From the NCBI RefSeq assembly GCF_026183675.1, contig NZ_JAPIVK010000008.1, forward strand, positions 81,336 through 145,335: 64,000 nucleotides of DNA, written 5' to 3'. This document shows, one piece after another, positions 9,419 to 17,464 of the stretch. Numbering within the stretch: position 1 is the stretch's first letter; each line of letters opens with the position of its first letter. Below the pieces are notes generated by a model, which made no database searches, was not told the origin of the DNA, and was given only the letters and a program-made list of their open reading frames with translations. The translations under genes and the position numbers were made by a program. Origin of the DNA: Microbulbifer halophilus. GTDB lineage: Bacteria; Pseudomonadota; Gammaproteobacteria; Pseudomonadales; Cellvibrionaceae.

Positions 9419-10522
9419 TCAACTGGCCTCGGTCACTTCGGCGTCATGTGTCTCGCGCTGCGGCTGTGACTCGCTGGCGTACCAGTTGCAAAGAGCATGG
9501 AGCTCGTCGCGATTGAGGGGCTTTACCGGCCGGCCGCGGCCGGTGGCGGCATCTAGTTGCGAACGGTCGAATTGCCACTCGGTGCGCGCGAACGGACGGT
9601 TGGGCCTGACGGCGCGATCGAATTTCTGCTCCAGCGAGGTGGTGGGGGAACCGAGGCGTGCCTTGACGCCGGCCACGTCGCCCCAGATGTGGACTATCTC
9701 TTCCATCGGCACGCGGATACCGCCGGCGCAGTGGAAAACTTCGAAGTCTTTGCCGGCGTCCCGGCGGAGGGACAGGGAGCAGGCGTCGCTGGTTAGTTGG
9801 TCAATCGGTACCAGGTCCGGCCGAGCGTCCGCCAGCAGGTCCACGGTCAGTTCCCGGTGCCCGGCCCTGGCGATGGCAATCATTGCGTCCTGGAACATGT
9901 AAAAGCCGAAGCCGTTGCGGTGTGCCCAGCCGGTGGTGCTATGGCCGACCACGACAGTGGGGCGGAAGATGCTGACCGGCAGCTGGTGGCGCTGGTGCAG
10001 CAGGTGCAGGGACTGCTCGGTGCTCCACTTTGCAACCTGGTAGGTGTTGATCATGCGGCTTTTCGTATGCAGTTCCTCGCGCACGGTGCCGCCGGCCATG
10101 CCCGCGACATAGGCGGTGGACACATAGTAGAAGCGGCGGCAGTTGGGGGCGCATCGGGCGACCGTTTCGTAGAGGCGCGCACTGTTGCCGACATTGGTGT
10201 CGAAGGACGCCGCCAGCTTGTGTGCCGAGTAACTCATCTCCGCAGCCACATGCCAGACACTGGTGATATCCGCCAGTTTGTCTTCGGTCAGATGGGTTTC
10301 CAGTTGGGCAAAATCGATATTCACTACACGCAGGTGTTTTCTGACTGCGCCGGTGATATCCAGGCCGCAGCCGTGGGCGGCAGTGAGCACGGCGTTGACG
10401 GTGCGCACGCCGTCCGGGTCATTGCGCGAGACGGCGGTAACGCCGGCGCCGCGGGCGAGAAAGCTGGCGGCCAGAGCGCTGCCGACAAAACCGGTGGCGC
10501 CGGTGATCAGAATCTGGTGCAC
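9419..10522 (-). CDS. Thioester-reductase-like NAD(P)-dependent SDR
   Basis: About 367 residues from the GTG at 10522, which has AGGAG 7 nt upstream; the GTG two codons earlier is too close to it. The N-terminal Rossmann motif is GATGFVGS. The YYVSTAYVAG stretch and the active-site YQVAK match extended SDRs of the NAD_binding_4 / male-sterility / Lys2 R-domain type, which reduce thioesters to aldehydes or alcohols. VVNIDF and WHVAAEMSY are also in the expected places. It lies second in the operon, directly after the DHQS-II-like gene and 11 bp before the acyltransferase. A 3-beta-hydroxysteroid-dehydrogenase-like epimerase is the alternative. Its likely job is reducing an acyl or aryl thioester. 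Confidence 0.75.
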   Translation of the reverse strand: MHQILITGATGFVGSALAASFLARGAGVTAVSRNDPDGVRTVNAVLTAAHGCGLDITGAVRKHLRVVNIDFAQLETHLTEDKLADITSVWHVAAEMSYSAHKLAASFDTNVGNSARLYETVARCAPNCRRFYYVSTAYVAGMAGGTVREELHTKSRMINTYQVAKWSTEQSLHLLHQRHQLPVSIFRPTVVVGHSTTGWAHRNGFGFYMFQDAMIAIARAGHRELTVDLLADARPDLVPIDQLTSDACSLSLRRDAGKDFEVFHCAGGIRVPMEEIVHIWGDVAGVKARLGSPTTSLEQKFDRAVRPNRPFARTEWQFDRSQLDAATGRGRPVKPLNRDELHALCNWYASESQPQRETHDAEVTEAS

Positions 10523-10601
10523 TTCCACACTCCTTGATATTTTGGTTTGCTGGCAAAAAGACGGGCGGCGCTTCGGCGTGCCACCCGCCGGGTGGGAGGG
10601 G

Positions 10602-11915
10602 TCACAGTTCGATGATGTGCTCGTCGACTTTCACGCCCACATGGCGGCCGGGCTCGGTGCCGAAACCGAGTACGCGATCGCCGGGCTTTAGTTCGGTGAC
10701 GTTGAGGGGCTTGGCCTTGTCGGAGAAAACCCGCACGTGCCAGTCGTCCTGCATGATGATGTTGACCTTGCGGTTGTCCGGGAAAGTGGCCTCGATCAAT
10801 AGCAGTGGACGGATTTCGGTCTTGGTGCGGCCCACGTAAACCTGGCGGGTTTCGCCGCTGGCGTTGACGGTGGTCAGCTGGCTGCCGGCGCGCAGTTCGC
10901 TGATATAGCTGGTGCGGTCGTTGCCCTGAAATACGTAGCTATGCACCGAGGCCGCATTGATGCGAAAGGGGCGCAGTTCCATATAGGGCAAGTGGAAAAC
11001 CTCGGGGCAGCAGAGAATGCCGCCGGTAGAGGTGGAGCCCACGAGAATGCCCTCGTCCGGGTTGAACATGTGCGTGGCATCGATACAGGCGCGGTAGCCC
11101 AGGCCGAGATGAGTGGTGCGGTCGATCGTGCCCACCTGGATATCGATTTTCGGGGATGCCTGTGTGTCCATCTTGCTGGCGAAGCGGTCAAACTGCTCCA
11201 TGCTGGTGAAGGACGCCAGCACGCCATCGCTGCCCATTTCCAGTACACCGAGTGCGATCACCGCGTCGTCCACGTCCTGATGCACTTCTTTCAGCAATAC
11301 CGTGTTGGTCTTGTGCAGCTCGGCGATGACCAGCTCCAGCGGGATATTGGTCGGGTCCTTGAAGGACACCATCAGATGGTCGTAGTGCATGCCCTGGTGG
11401 AACGACGCATGCAGGCTGTCGGCGTTGTCGACATGCATGCGCAGGCTGGTGCGATAGCCGGCCTCGCGCGCCGCCGTGAGCACTTCCGGCTTATAGCTGG
11501 ATATCACCGCGATGCGTTTCCTGCCAGCGTCGCTCTCCAGCAGCTCGGCGTGGCGGGACCACTCTTCACTGTTCTCGAGGTGCAGCACCCGCTGCAGGCG
11601 CGGCGACACCCCCTGATCCAGCGATTCGAAGTTTTCGCTGTAGAGCACTAAGCCGTTGTAGCGGCCCTGGCCGAGACGCTGCAGAATCGCGGTGCGGGTC
11701 TCGTCGTCGAGGGAGGCCAGTGCGCGGGAGTCGTACCAGAGCACGTTTTCGCGGCTGTCCGGCAACTCGGTAGTGGCCGGGAAGAGCGCGGTGTTGGCCG
11801 GAGGTGCCGGCTTGAGCGGTGTAGTGGGTTCGCGCTTGTCCACGGCCGCTTTCGCGGCGCTTTGCTTGCCGCGTTTTTTTTCCGCTGCCGGACGTTTGCT
11901 CTCAACTTGTTCCAT
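10602..11915 (-). CDS. 3-dehydroquinate synthase II / GriH-like enzyme
   Basis: 437 residues from the ATG at 11915, which has AGGAA just upstream; a GTG at 11930 is in frame but has no ribosome site. After a Lys/Ala/Pro-rich extension of about 45 residues, the protein follows the archaeal-type DHQ synthase family (PF01959): VLWYDSRALASL near the start, DPTNIPLELVIA, a long conserved core with STSTGGILCCPEVF, RPFRINAASVHSYV, and a C-terminal barrel ending GRHVGVKVDEHIIEL. Archaeal members (MJ1249) make dehydroquinate from ADTH; actinobacterial GriH makes 3-amino-4-hydroxybenzoate from the GriI product. A GriI-like aldolase ends this operon, so one of these reactions is likely. It heads the operon and should define the cluster's starter unit. 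Confidence 0.82.
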   Translation of the reverse strand: MEQVESKRPAAEKKRGKQSAAKAAVDKREPTTPLKPAPPANTALFPATTELPDSRENVLWYDSRALASLDDETRTAILQRLGQGRYNGLVLYSENFESLDQGVSPRLQRVLHLENSEEWSRHAELLESDAGRKRIAVISSYKPEVLTAAREAGYRTSLRMHVDNADSLHASFHQGMHYDHLMVSFKDPTNIPLELVIAELHKTNTVLLKEVHQDVDDAVIALGVLEMGSDGVLASFTSMEQFDRFASKMDTQASPKIDIQVGTIDRTTHLGLGYRACIDATHMFNPDEGILVGSTSTGGILCCPEVFHLPYMELRPFRINAASVHSYVFQGNDRTSYISELRAGSQLTTVNASGETRQVYVGRTKTEIRPLLLIEATFPDNRKVNIIMQDDWHVRVFSDKAKPLNVTELKPGDRVLGFGTEPGRHVGVKVDEHIIEL

Positions 11916-11938
11916 GGTTTCCTGACTCACTGGTTGAA

Positions 11939-12000
11939 CGGTTTACAGGTTGTAGGGAAGGCCCGCGCTGGGCGGGCCGTCGGGAAGCCGGGGTAAACCG
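11939..12000 (-). promoter_or_regulatory. Predicted leader hairpin before the cluster operon
   Basis: A nested inverted repeat lies just upstream of the first cluster gene. The outer arms CGGTTTAC (11939-11946) and GTAAACCG (11993-12000) are perfect, and an inner GGCCCGC/GCGGGCC stem lies within them. On the minus strand this falls in the leader close to the ribosome site, so it could act as an attenuator or stability element. This is structure seen by eye only; no T-tract was found. Confidence 0.35.
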
Positions 12001-12110
12001 GGAGGAGAGACTGCCTGAACTGCACCTGCCGACAGCTTCCCTGTGCTTGGCTGGGGGGCCATTTGCATCGCTGTGCAGGCTATTGCGGGGGGCGGCGGAA
12101 CGTCACCTGG

Positions 12111-12157
12111 CAGAAATGCTAGGTGTCGATTTCTGGCATCTTTGTTAACGAAGATGC
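12111..12157. promoter_or_regulatory. Two adjacent dyads between divergent operons
   Basis: The 302-bp gap between the biosynthetic operon and epmB holds two abutting inverted repeats. The first has arms CAGAAAT and ATTTCTG (12111-12135, 11-bp loop). The second (12136-12157) is a near-perfect 22-bp palindrome with arms GCATCTT and AAGATGC around a central GTTAAC. A palindrome of this size between divergent genes suggests an operator for a dimeric regulator. No regulator gene is in the cluster. The remaining sequence of the gap shows no convincing promoter by eye; TACAAT at 12203-12208 is a possible -10 for epmB. Confidence 0.4.
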
Positions 12158-12232
12158 GAATCGAACTGCTGCTCGAGAAACGTAGAATATGGCGCCATCT
12201 GGTACAATTCGCTTATTTCACTGGCTGAATCT

Positions 12233-13264
12233 ATGATCCGGGATCTCTTGGCTACCGATGCCGGCGCGCGCGGCCCAAACACCGCTGAGAGCCGCCGCTG
12301 GCAGGATGAAATGGCTGATCTGGTAACCGATCCCCGCGAATTGCTGCAACTGCTGCAGTTGGACGCCGGGCAACTGCCGGCGGCAGTCGCGGCCGGTGGC
12401 GAGTTCGCGCTGCGCGTGCCGCGGCCCTTCCTGAATCGCATCCGGCCCGGCGACCCGCGGGATCCGCTGCTGCTGCAGGTACTGCCGGGCGCGCCGGAAC
12501 TGGAGGCGAACCCGGGCTACAGCGCCGACCCGCTGGAGGAGGCGGGGGCCAATCCGGTGCCGGGGGTGGTACACAAGTACCGCGGGCGCCTGCTGCTGAT
12601 CGCCGCCGGCCAGTGCGCGGTGAATTGCCGCTACTGTTTCCGCCGCCAGTTCCCCTACAGCGACAACCACCTGAACCGCAGCCAGATGTGCGCGGCGCTG
12701 GACTATATCCGCGCGCAGGGGGACCTGCGCGAGGTGATCCTGAGCGGCGGCGACCCGCTGGTGCTGAACGACCGCCAACTGGCCCGGTTGGCCGGGGAGC
12801 TGGCGGCGATTCCGCAACTGGACAAACTGCGCGTGCACAGCCGCCTGCCGATTGTCGCCCCCAGCCGCATCACCGACGGGCTGGTCGAGTGGCTGGCCGG
12901 CACGCGTTTGAAACCGGTGCTGGTGCTGCACTGCAACCACGCCAACGAAATCGACGGCGCCGTGCGCGCGGCACTGCAGAAGCTCCGCGCCGCCGGCGTC
13001 ACCCTCCTCAACCAGGCGGTACTGCTGAGGGGCGTCAACGACAGCGCCGGGGCGCTGGAAAACCTGAGCGAGGCGCTGTTCGATGCCGGTGTGCTGCCCT
13101 ACTACCTGCACCAGTTGGATCGGGTGCAGGGCGCGGCGCATTTCGAGGTGGACGACGCCCGCGCGCGGGCGCTGGTGGCGCGGATTCGCGGGCACCTGCC
13201 GGGCTACCTGGTACCGACGCTGGTGCGCGAGATTCCCGGCGAAGTATCCAAGTCGCCGCTCTGA
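12233..13264 (+). CDS. epmB: EF-P (R)-beta-lysylation lysine 2,3-aminomutase
   Basis: 343-residue radical-SAM enzyme of the KamA/EpmB family. The CxxxCxxC cluster motif is C128-C132-C135 (CAVNCRYC) and is followed by FRRQFPY. The lead-in GLVADP-type segment (DLVTDPRELLQLL), FALRVPRPF and the DPLEE-x-VPGVVHKY stretch are characteristic of EpmB. It converts L-alpha-lysine to (R)-beta-lysine, which EpmA attaches to elongation factor P. In many gammaproteobacteria efp lies divergently next to epmB; here the biosynthetic operon occupies that position. The only candidate start is the ATG at 12233; its ribosome site is weak. Confidence 0.92.
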   Translation: MIRDLLATDAGARGPNTAESRRWQDEMADLVTDPRELLQLLQLDAGQLPAAVAAGGEFALRVPRPFLNRIRPGDPRDPLLLQVLPGAPELEANPGYSADPLEEAGANPVPGVVHKYRGRLLLIAAGQCAVNCRYCFRRQFPYSDNHLNRSQMCAALDYIRAQGDLREVILSGGDPLVLNDRQLARLAGELAAIPQLDKLRVHSRLPIVAPSRITDGLVEWLAGTRLKPVLVLHCNHANEIDGAVRAALQKLRAAGVTLLNQAVLLRGVNDSAGALENLSEALFDAGVLPYYLHQLDRVQGAAHFEVDDARARALVARIRGHLPGYLVPTLVREIPGEVSKSPL

Positions 13265-13319
13265 GGCGGCGGGCAAAGGCGCAAGTTGCAAAATGGGCGC
13301 TGATCGCTTTCTTTCCCGT

Positions 13320-13349
13320 TTGTTCAAAAAAATACAGGCTCCCTATACT
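13320..13349 (+). promoter_or_regulatory. Candidate sigma-70 promoter for fimW-like gene
   Basis: TTGTTC at 13320-13325 and TATACT at 13344-13349, separated by 18 bp, lie 30 bp before the start of the PilZ-domain gene. The -10 is one base from consensus. Found by eye. Confidence 0.45.
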
Positions 13350-13378
13350 TCGGAAAAACCAAAGGATGGTGTGCCCGA

Positions 13379-15070
13379 ATGCAGGAAGCTGTTTCCCCGG
13401 CCGCCGACGCCGCACCACAGGAGCAATGGATCGCCGGTTTGCGGCTGCCGCCCCCCTCCCTGTCGTCACTCAGCTGCGGCTGTGCCAACGAGCGCCAGTT
13501 GTTCCGATGGCTGATCGCCTGCGACCTGCAGCCCTACCGGCCCGCTGACCGGCAGCGTCTCGTCGATATGCTGTTTGTCCTGATCGGCGAGATTGCCCGT
13601 TGGCAGGCGCCGGCGCCGCGGCGCCTGGCCATGCTGGAGCTGCTGCGCCAGTACACCCTCGCCTGTGTGGATTCCATGGCGCTCCAGCACGCGACCTTCG
13701 CCGGGGCCCAGACCATCGAACTGCGCAAGTCGGTACTGGCGGCCATGCGGCTGCTGTTGTACCTGGGGCGCGCCTTTGCCGGCGCCGCCGTACAACTGGC
13801 CGGTCCGGACGGTGTGGGGTTGCTGGCGCGGGAGAAATGCGCCCGCAGCCTGCAGCGCGCGGTCGACGTCCACCGCCGCACCGTGCGGTTGCACACCCTG
13901 TTCGGGCTGGTGGCACCGGAAAATACCTGGCGGGATATGCAGCTACTGGTGCAACTGGGGCGGCGGTGGAAACTGGCCGACAAGAAAGTGCGGGATACCC
14001 GGCATCCCCGCAATCGGGACAGTGCCGCCGGCGCCTACCTGCAGGCGGCACTGTTCGCCAGCGCCAATCCGGTGCAGTTGGCCGCCGACGAGCAGGAGCG
14101 CTTCTGGAACAGGACCTGCGACTGGGCCCGGGCCGGGGCCATCGTCGATCGCTATACCGGCAGGGCCAACGCGCTGCTGGCCTCCCTGGCGCTGGACCAG
14201 CCTCCGGTGCCTGCCAACCGGCTCGGCAACTGCCCTGTGGACCTGCGGCATTTCAGTGGCAGCCGCGGCTGGAAAGTGGACCTCGGCGGCGTTCTCGCTC
14301 TGCTGGAGCGGCAGCGGCGCAGGCGCCGCGACCCCCTGCTGGAACACGCCCGGCAGATCTGGGCCCAGCAGACCGGCCGCGGTGAGCGGCGCACGCCGGT
14401 GCAACGAGACTGCGATATCGCCATCGGCATCAGTGCCATCTGCCATCACCTGGGTGGCCGCGGCAAGCTTCCCGGGAAATTTTTCGACGGGGCCGCGCCG
14501 GACGGCGATCACCTGTGCCTGGAAGTGGACGCAGTGGATTTCCACTCCGGCCAGACGCTGGGCGAATACGCTGTAGCGCTGCCCCCCGCGCCGGGGCGCG
14601 CCGGCGGGACCCGCGCCCGCCGACGCGCCGGCGAGCGCTACCGGCTGGAGCGGGCCAATCTGCTCAACAGCAGCGACCGCGGTATGGGTCTCAGCCTGCC
14701 GTTGTCCAGTCGCGACCGGTTGCGGGTCGGCGACCTGCTGGGCCTGCGGCTGGACGGCGCCTGGCAACTGGCGGTGGTCCGCTGGCAGCACACGCTGCCG
14801 GATCACTGCCGCGCCGGCGTGGAGGCGCTCGTCGCCGGGCCGCTGCCGGTGGAAGTGCAGCGCCACACCGCCGCCGGCCACCTGTCCGCCCCCATCTCCG
14901 GCCTGTTGGTAAAGGCCGTGCGCGGCAAGAGGGCTTCGCTGTTGCTGCCGGTGCCCCTGTTCAAGTGCTACGACACCGTCGAACTGCAGGGGCGGGACCG
15001 GTCCCGCGCGGTGACCCTGGAGCGCCAGACCCTCGCCACCGGCAGCTTCGCCGGCTTTGAATTTGTGTGA
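13379..15070 (+). CDS. FimW-like PilZ c-di-GMP effector
   Basis: 563 residues. The N-terminal 350 or so are helical with no recognisable catalytic motif. The C-terminal part carries a PilZ signature: R416-x-x-x-R420 followed ten residues later by N430-x-S432-x-x-G435, matching RxxxR and (D/N)xSxxG, the c-di-GMP contact residues. A FimX homologue follows 144 bp downstream and serB/smp lie further on. This gene order recalls Pseudomonas aeruginosa PA4958 (FimW)-FimX-SerB. FimW is a c-di-GMP receptor that acts at the cell pole in type IV pilus surface attachment. The name rests on synteny plus the PilZ motif, not on an alignment. Confidence 0.65.
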   Translation: MQEAVSPAADAAPQEQWIAGLRLPPPSLSSLSCGCANERQLFRWLIACDLQPYRPADRQRLVDMLFVLIGEIARWQAPAPRRLAMLELLRQYTLACVDSMALQHATFAGAQTIELRKSVLAAMRLLLYLGRAFAGAAVQLAGPDGVGLLAREKCARSLQRAVDVHRRTVRLHTLFGLVAPENTWRDMQLLVQLGRRWKLADKKVRDTRHPRNRDSAAGAYLQAALFASANPVQLAADEQERFWNRTCDWARAGAIVDRYTGRANALLASLALDQPPVPANRLGNCPVDLRHFSGSRGWKVDLGGVLALLERQRRRRRDPLLEHARQIWAQQTGRGERRTPVQRDCDIAIGISAICHHLGGRGKLPGKFFDGAAPDGDHLCLEVDAVDFHSGQTLGEYAVALPPAPGRAGGTRARRRAGERYRLERANLLNSSDRGMGLSLPLSSRDRLRVGDLLGLRLDGAWQLAVVRWQHTLPDHCRAGVEALVAGPLPVEVQRHTAAGHLSAPISGLLVKAVRGKRASLLLPVPLFKCYDTVELQGRDRSRAVTLERQTLATGSFAGFEFV

Positions 15071-15214
15071 TGCCCGTCGCCGGACGGGTTCGTGTAAGCG
15101 CTTGTAAGCCACCATTGCCGCGACCTACACTTAGCCCCCGCGACACCGCACGGCCCGCAGTGCCGGCCCGGCCTGCCGCCGGCCGAAGCAGTAGCAAGAG
15201 CACAAGCACAATAA

Positions 15215-17302
15215 ATGAGCAGCAACGACACTATCCGACTCCTGTTGATTCACGATACCCCCTCCGAAGCGCAGCGCCTGGTGAGCATGCTGCACAATGC
15301 CGGGCGCCCCAACCGGGCCCAGCATGTCGCCAGTGGCGAGGTGCTGGCCAAGTTGCTGCAGGACAAGACCTGGGATCTGCTGATCGCCGCCGACAACAGC
15401 GAAAAAGTGCCGCCGGCAGTGGCGCTGCGCACCATCAGCAAGCTGCAGAAGGATGTGCCGGCGGTGCTGCTCAGCGAGCGCGACGGTGCGCAACCGGTAG
15501 TGGAAGGGCTCAAGCTGGGTGCCCGCGACGTGGTCACGGTAGATGAGGACCAGCACCTGCTGATGGTGATCCAGCGGGAGATGATCGCGCTGGAGAACCG
15601 CCGCAGGGCGCGCCTGCACGATCGCCGCTACCACGCCACCCTGCAGCGCGCCAAGGAACTGCTGGACAGCTCCAAGGATGCCATCGCCTATGTCTCCGAC
15701 GGCCTGATCGTCTACGCCAACGACTCCTTCGCCGAGCGCTTTGGCTATTCGGACAATGAGGACGTCGAGTACCAGCCGCTGATCGACATGTTGACGGAGG
15801 GCGAACAGGAGGATGCGCGGGATTTCCTCAAGCAGTGCGCCATCGACAACAACGAGGTGGAGGCGCGGGAGTGGAAGTTCACCGCCAAGACCGCCTCCGG
15901 CAGCCCGCTGCCGATCCGCGCCGAGGTGTTGTCCACCGTGTACGATGAAGAGCGCTGTCTGCAGGTGCGTATCTCCGCGCGCGGCGGCGACACCGAACAG
16001 CTCGAGGCGCAACTCACCGATATCAAGAACCGCGACCCGCTCACCGGCCTCTACAACCGCCAGCACTTCCTGCCACTGCTGGACAAGGTGATCCAGGCCA
16101 CCGCCGGTTCCCAGCGCACCGGCGGCCTGATGTATATCGAGATCGACCGCTTCGAGGAGACGGTACAGAAAACCGTGGGGGTCGCGGGTGCCGACGCACT
16201 GCAGAAAAAACTGGCCGAGCTGCTGCAGTCCAGCCTGCGCCGCGGCGATATGGTGGCCCGCTACGGCGAGCAGAGCTACTGCCTGCTGATGCCGGAGACC
16301 ACGCCGGACAGCGCCGAGCTGCGCACCCGGGACCTGCTCAACAAAATCGCCGACACCATTTTCGAAGCCGGCGGTAAGACGCTGCATATCACTGCCTCGG
16401 CGGGCATCTCGCTGCTGAGCGAAGCCTCCGGCGCGGCGCAGAAGGTGCTCGACCAAGCCCTGCGGGCCCACGACCAGGCGCTGAAGGAGAGTGAAAAAGG
16501 CAACGGTTTCGCCCTCTACGAACCGGACACCGACCAGCAGGGCGATGCCGACACCTACCACCGCGCGCGTGTATTGCAGGCGCTGGAAGACGGCAACATG
16601 AAGTTGCTCTACCAGCCGATTCTCAGCCTGCAGGGCAGCGGCGAACAGATCTACGAGGTGCTGGTGCGCCTGGTGGATGGCAAGGAGGAACTGGCTCCGG
16701 TGGCTTTCCTCGAGGCCCTGGGCGACGCCAGTCTCGCCACCAAGATGGATCGTTGGGTGATACTCAATGCGATCAAGGCCGCCGCCAGACAGCGCGCCGG
16801 GGGAAAGGATGTCTCGCTGTTGCTGCATATCACCGGCGCCTCGCTGGTGGACAACGGCCTGCCGGCCTGGCTCGGTGTCGCCTTCAAGGCCGCCAAGGTG
16901 CCACCCAAGGGTGTGGTGTTTCAGCTGCGCCAGGAAGATATCGACAGCAACCTGCACGCCGCGCGGGATTTCACCAAGCAGGTCCAGGAGCTCGGCTGCC
17001 GTGTTGCCGTGTGCCATTTCGGCACCGGTCTCAACCCCTTCAAGGCGCTGGAGCACGTCAAAGTGGATGTCGCCAAGGTGGACCCCTCATTCGTGCGCGA
17101 AGTGCAGGACGAGGGCGAGAGCAGCGAAACCCTGGCCGGCCTGGTCAAGCGGCTGGGTGAGGCCGACACCCGGGTGATAGTGCCGCATATCGAACAGGCC
17201 AGCATGCTGCCGACCCTGTGGCAGACCGGCACCGACTATATCCAGGGCTACTATGTGCAGGCGCCGGCGGAAGAGATGGATTTCGACTTCAGCCTGGATT
17301 GA
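15215..17302 (+). CDS. fimX: FimX-like degenerate GGDEF/EAL protein
   Basis: 695 residues arranged as a receiver-like domain (about 5-125, no clear phospho-acceptor motif), PAS (about 145-260), GGDEF (about 270-425) and EAL (about 440-690). Both catalytic motifs are lost: GGDEF is replaced by G351-E-Q-S-Y355 and EAL by E481-V-L483. Pseudomonas FimX has the same kind of losses (including EVL) and works as a c-di-GMP receptor through its EAL domain to control polar type IV pilus assembly. The protein is therefore predicted to bind rather than make or cleave c-di-GMP. It lies directly downstream of the FimW-like gene, in the same direction. Confidence 0.88.
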   Translation: MSSNDTIRLLLIHDTPSEAQRLVSMLHNAGRPNRAQHVASGEVLAKLLQDKTWDLLIAADNSEKVPPAVALRTISKLQKDVPAVLLSERDGAQPVVEGLKLGARDVVTVDEDQHLLMVIQREMIALENRRRARLHDRRYHATLQRAKELLDSSKDAIAYVSDGLIVYANDSFAERFGYSDNEDVEYQPLIDMLTEGEQEDARDFLKQCAIDNNEVEAREWKFTAKTASGSPLPIRAEVLSTVYDEERCLQVRISARGGDTEQLEAQLTDIKNRDPLTGLYNRQHFLPLLDKVIQATAGSQRTGGLMYIEIDRFEETVQKTVGVAGADALQKKLAELLQSSLRRGDMVARYGEQSYCLLMPETTPDSAELRTRDLLNKIADTIFEAGGKTLHITASAGISLLSEASGAAQKVLDQALRAHDQALKESEKGNGFALYEPDTDQQGDADTYHRARVLQALEDGNMKLLYQPILSLQGSGEQIYEVLVRLVDGKEELAPVAFLEALGDASLATKMDRWVILNAIKAAARQRAGGKDVSLLLHITGASLVDNGLPAWLGVAFKAAKVPPKGVVFQLRQEDIDSNLHAARDFTKQVQELGCRVAVCHFGTGLNPFKALEHVKVDVAKVDPSFVREVQDEGESSETLAGLVKRLGEADTRVIVPHIEQASMLPTLWQTGTDYIQGYYVQAPAEEMDFDFSLD

Positions 17303-17464
17303 GCATTATCGGGACCCGCGGAGCCCCAGCTCCGCTCTCCCTTCGCTCCCAGGCCACCCACCCGTGCAAATCTGCTCCCGATGGGTTTACCAGCATTCCG
17401 CATTCCGCATTCCTCAAGTATCCTGTCCTGCGAACCAATAAGCAGAACATCCATGGAGCCCTGC

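Noticed and set aside
11939..12000. GGTTTACA and GGTAAACC near the cluster start, resembling BirA half-sites.
   Set aside because: The half-sites are in the wrong order and too far apart for BirA (TGTAAACC-N15/16-GGTTTACA). They are better explained as hairpin arms.
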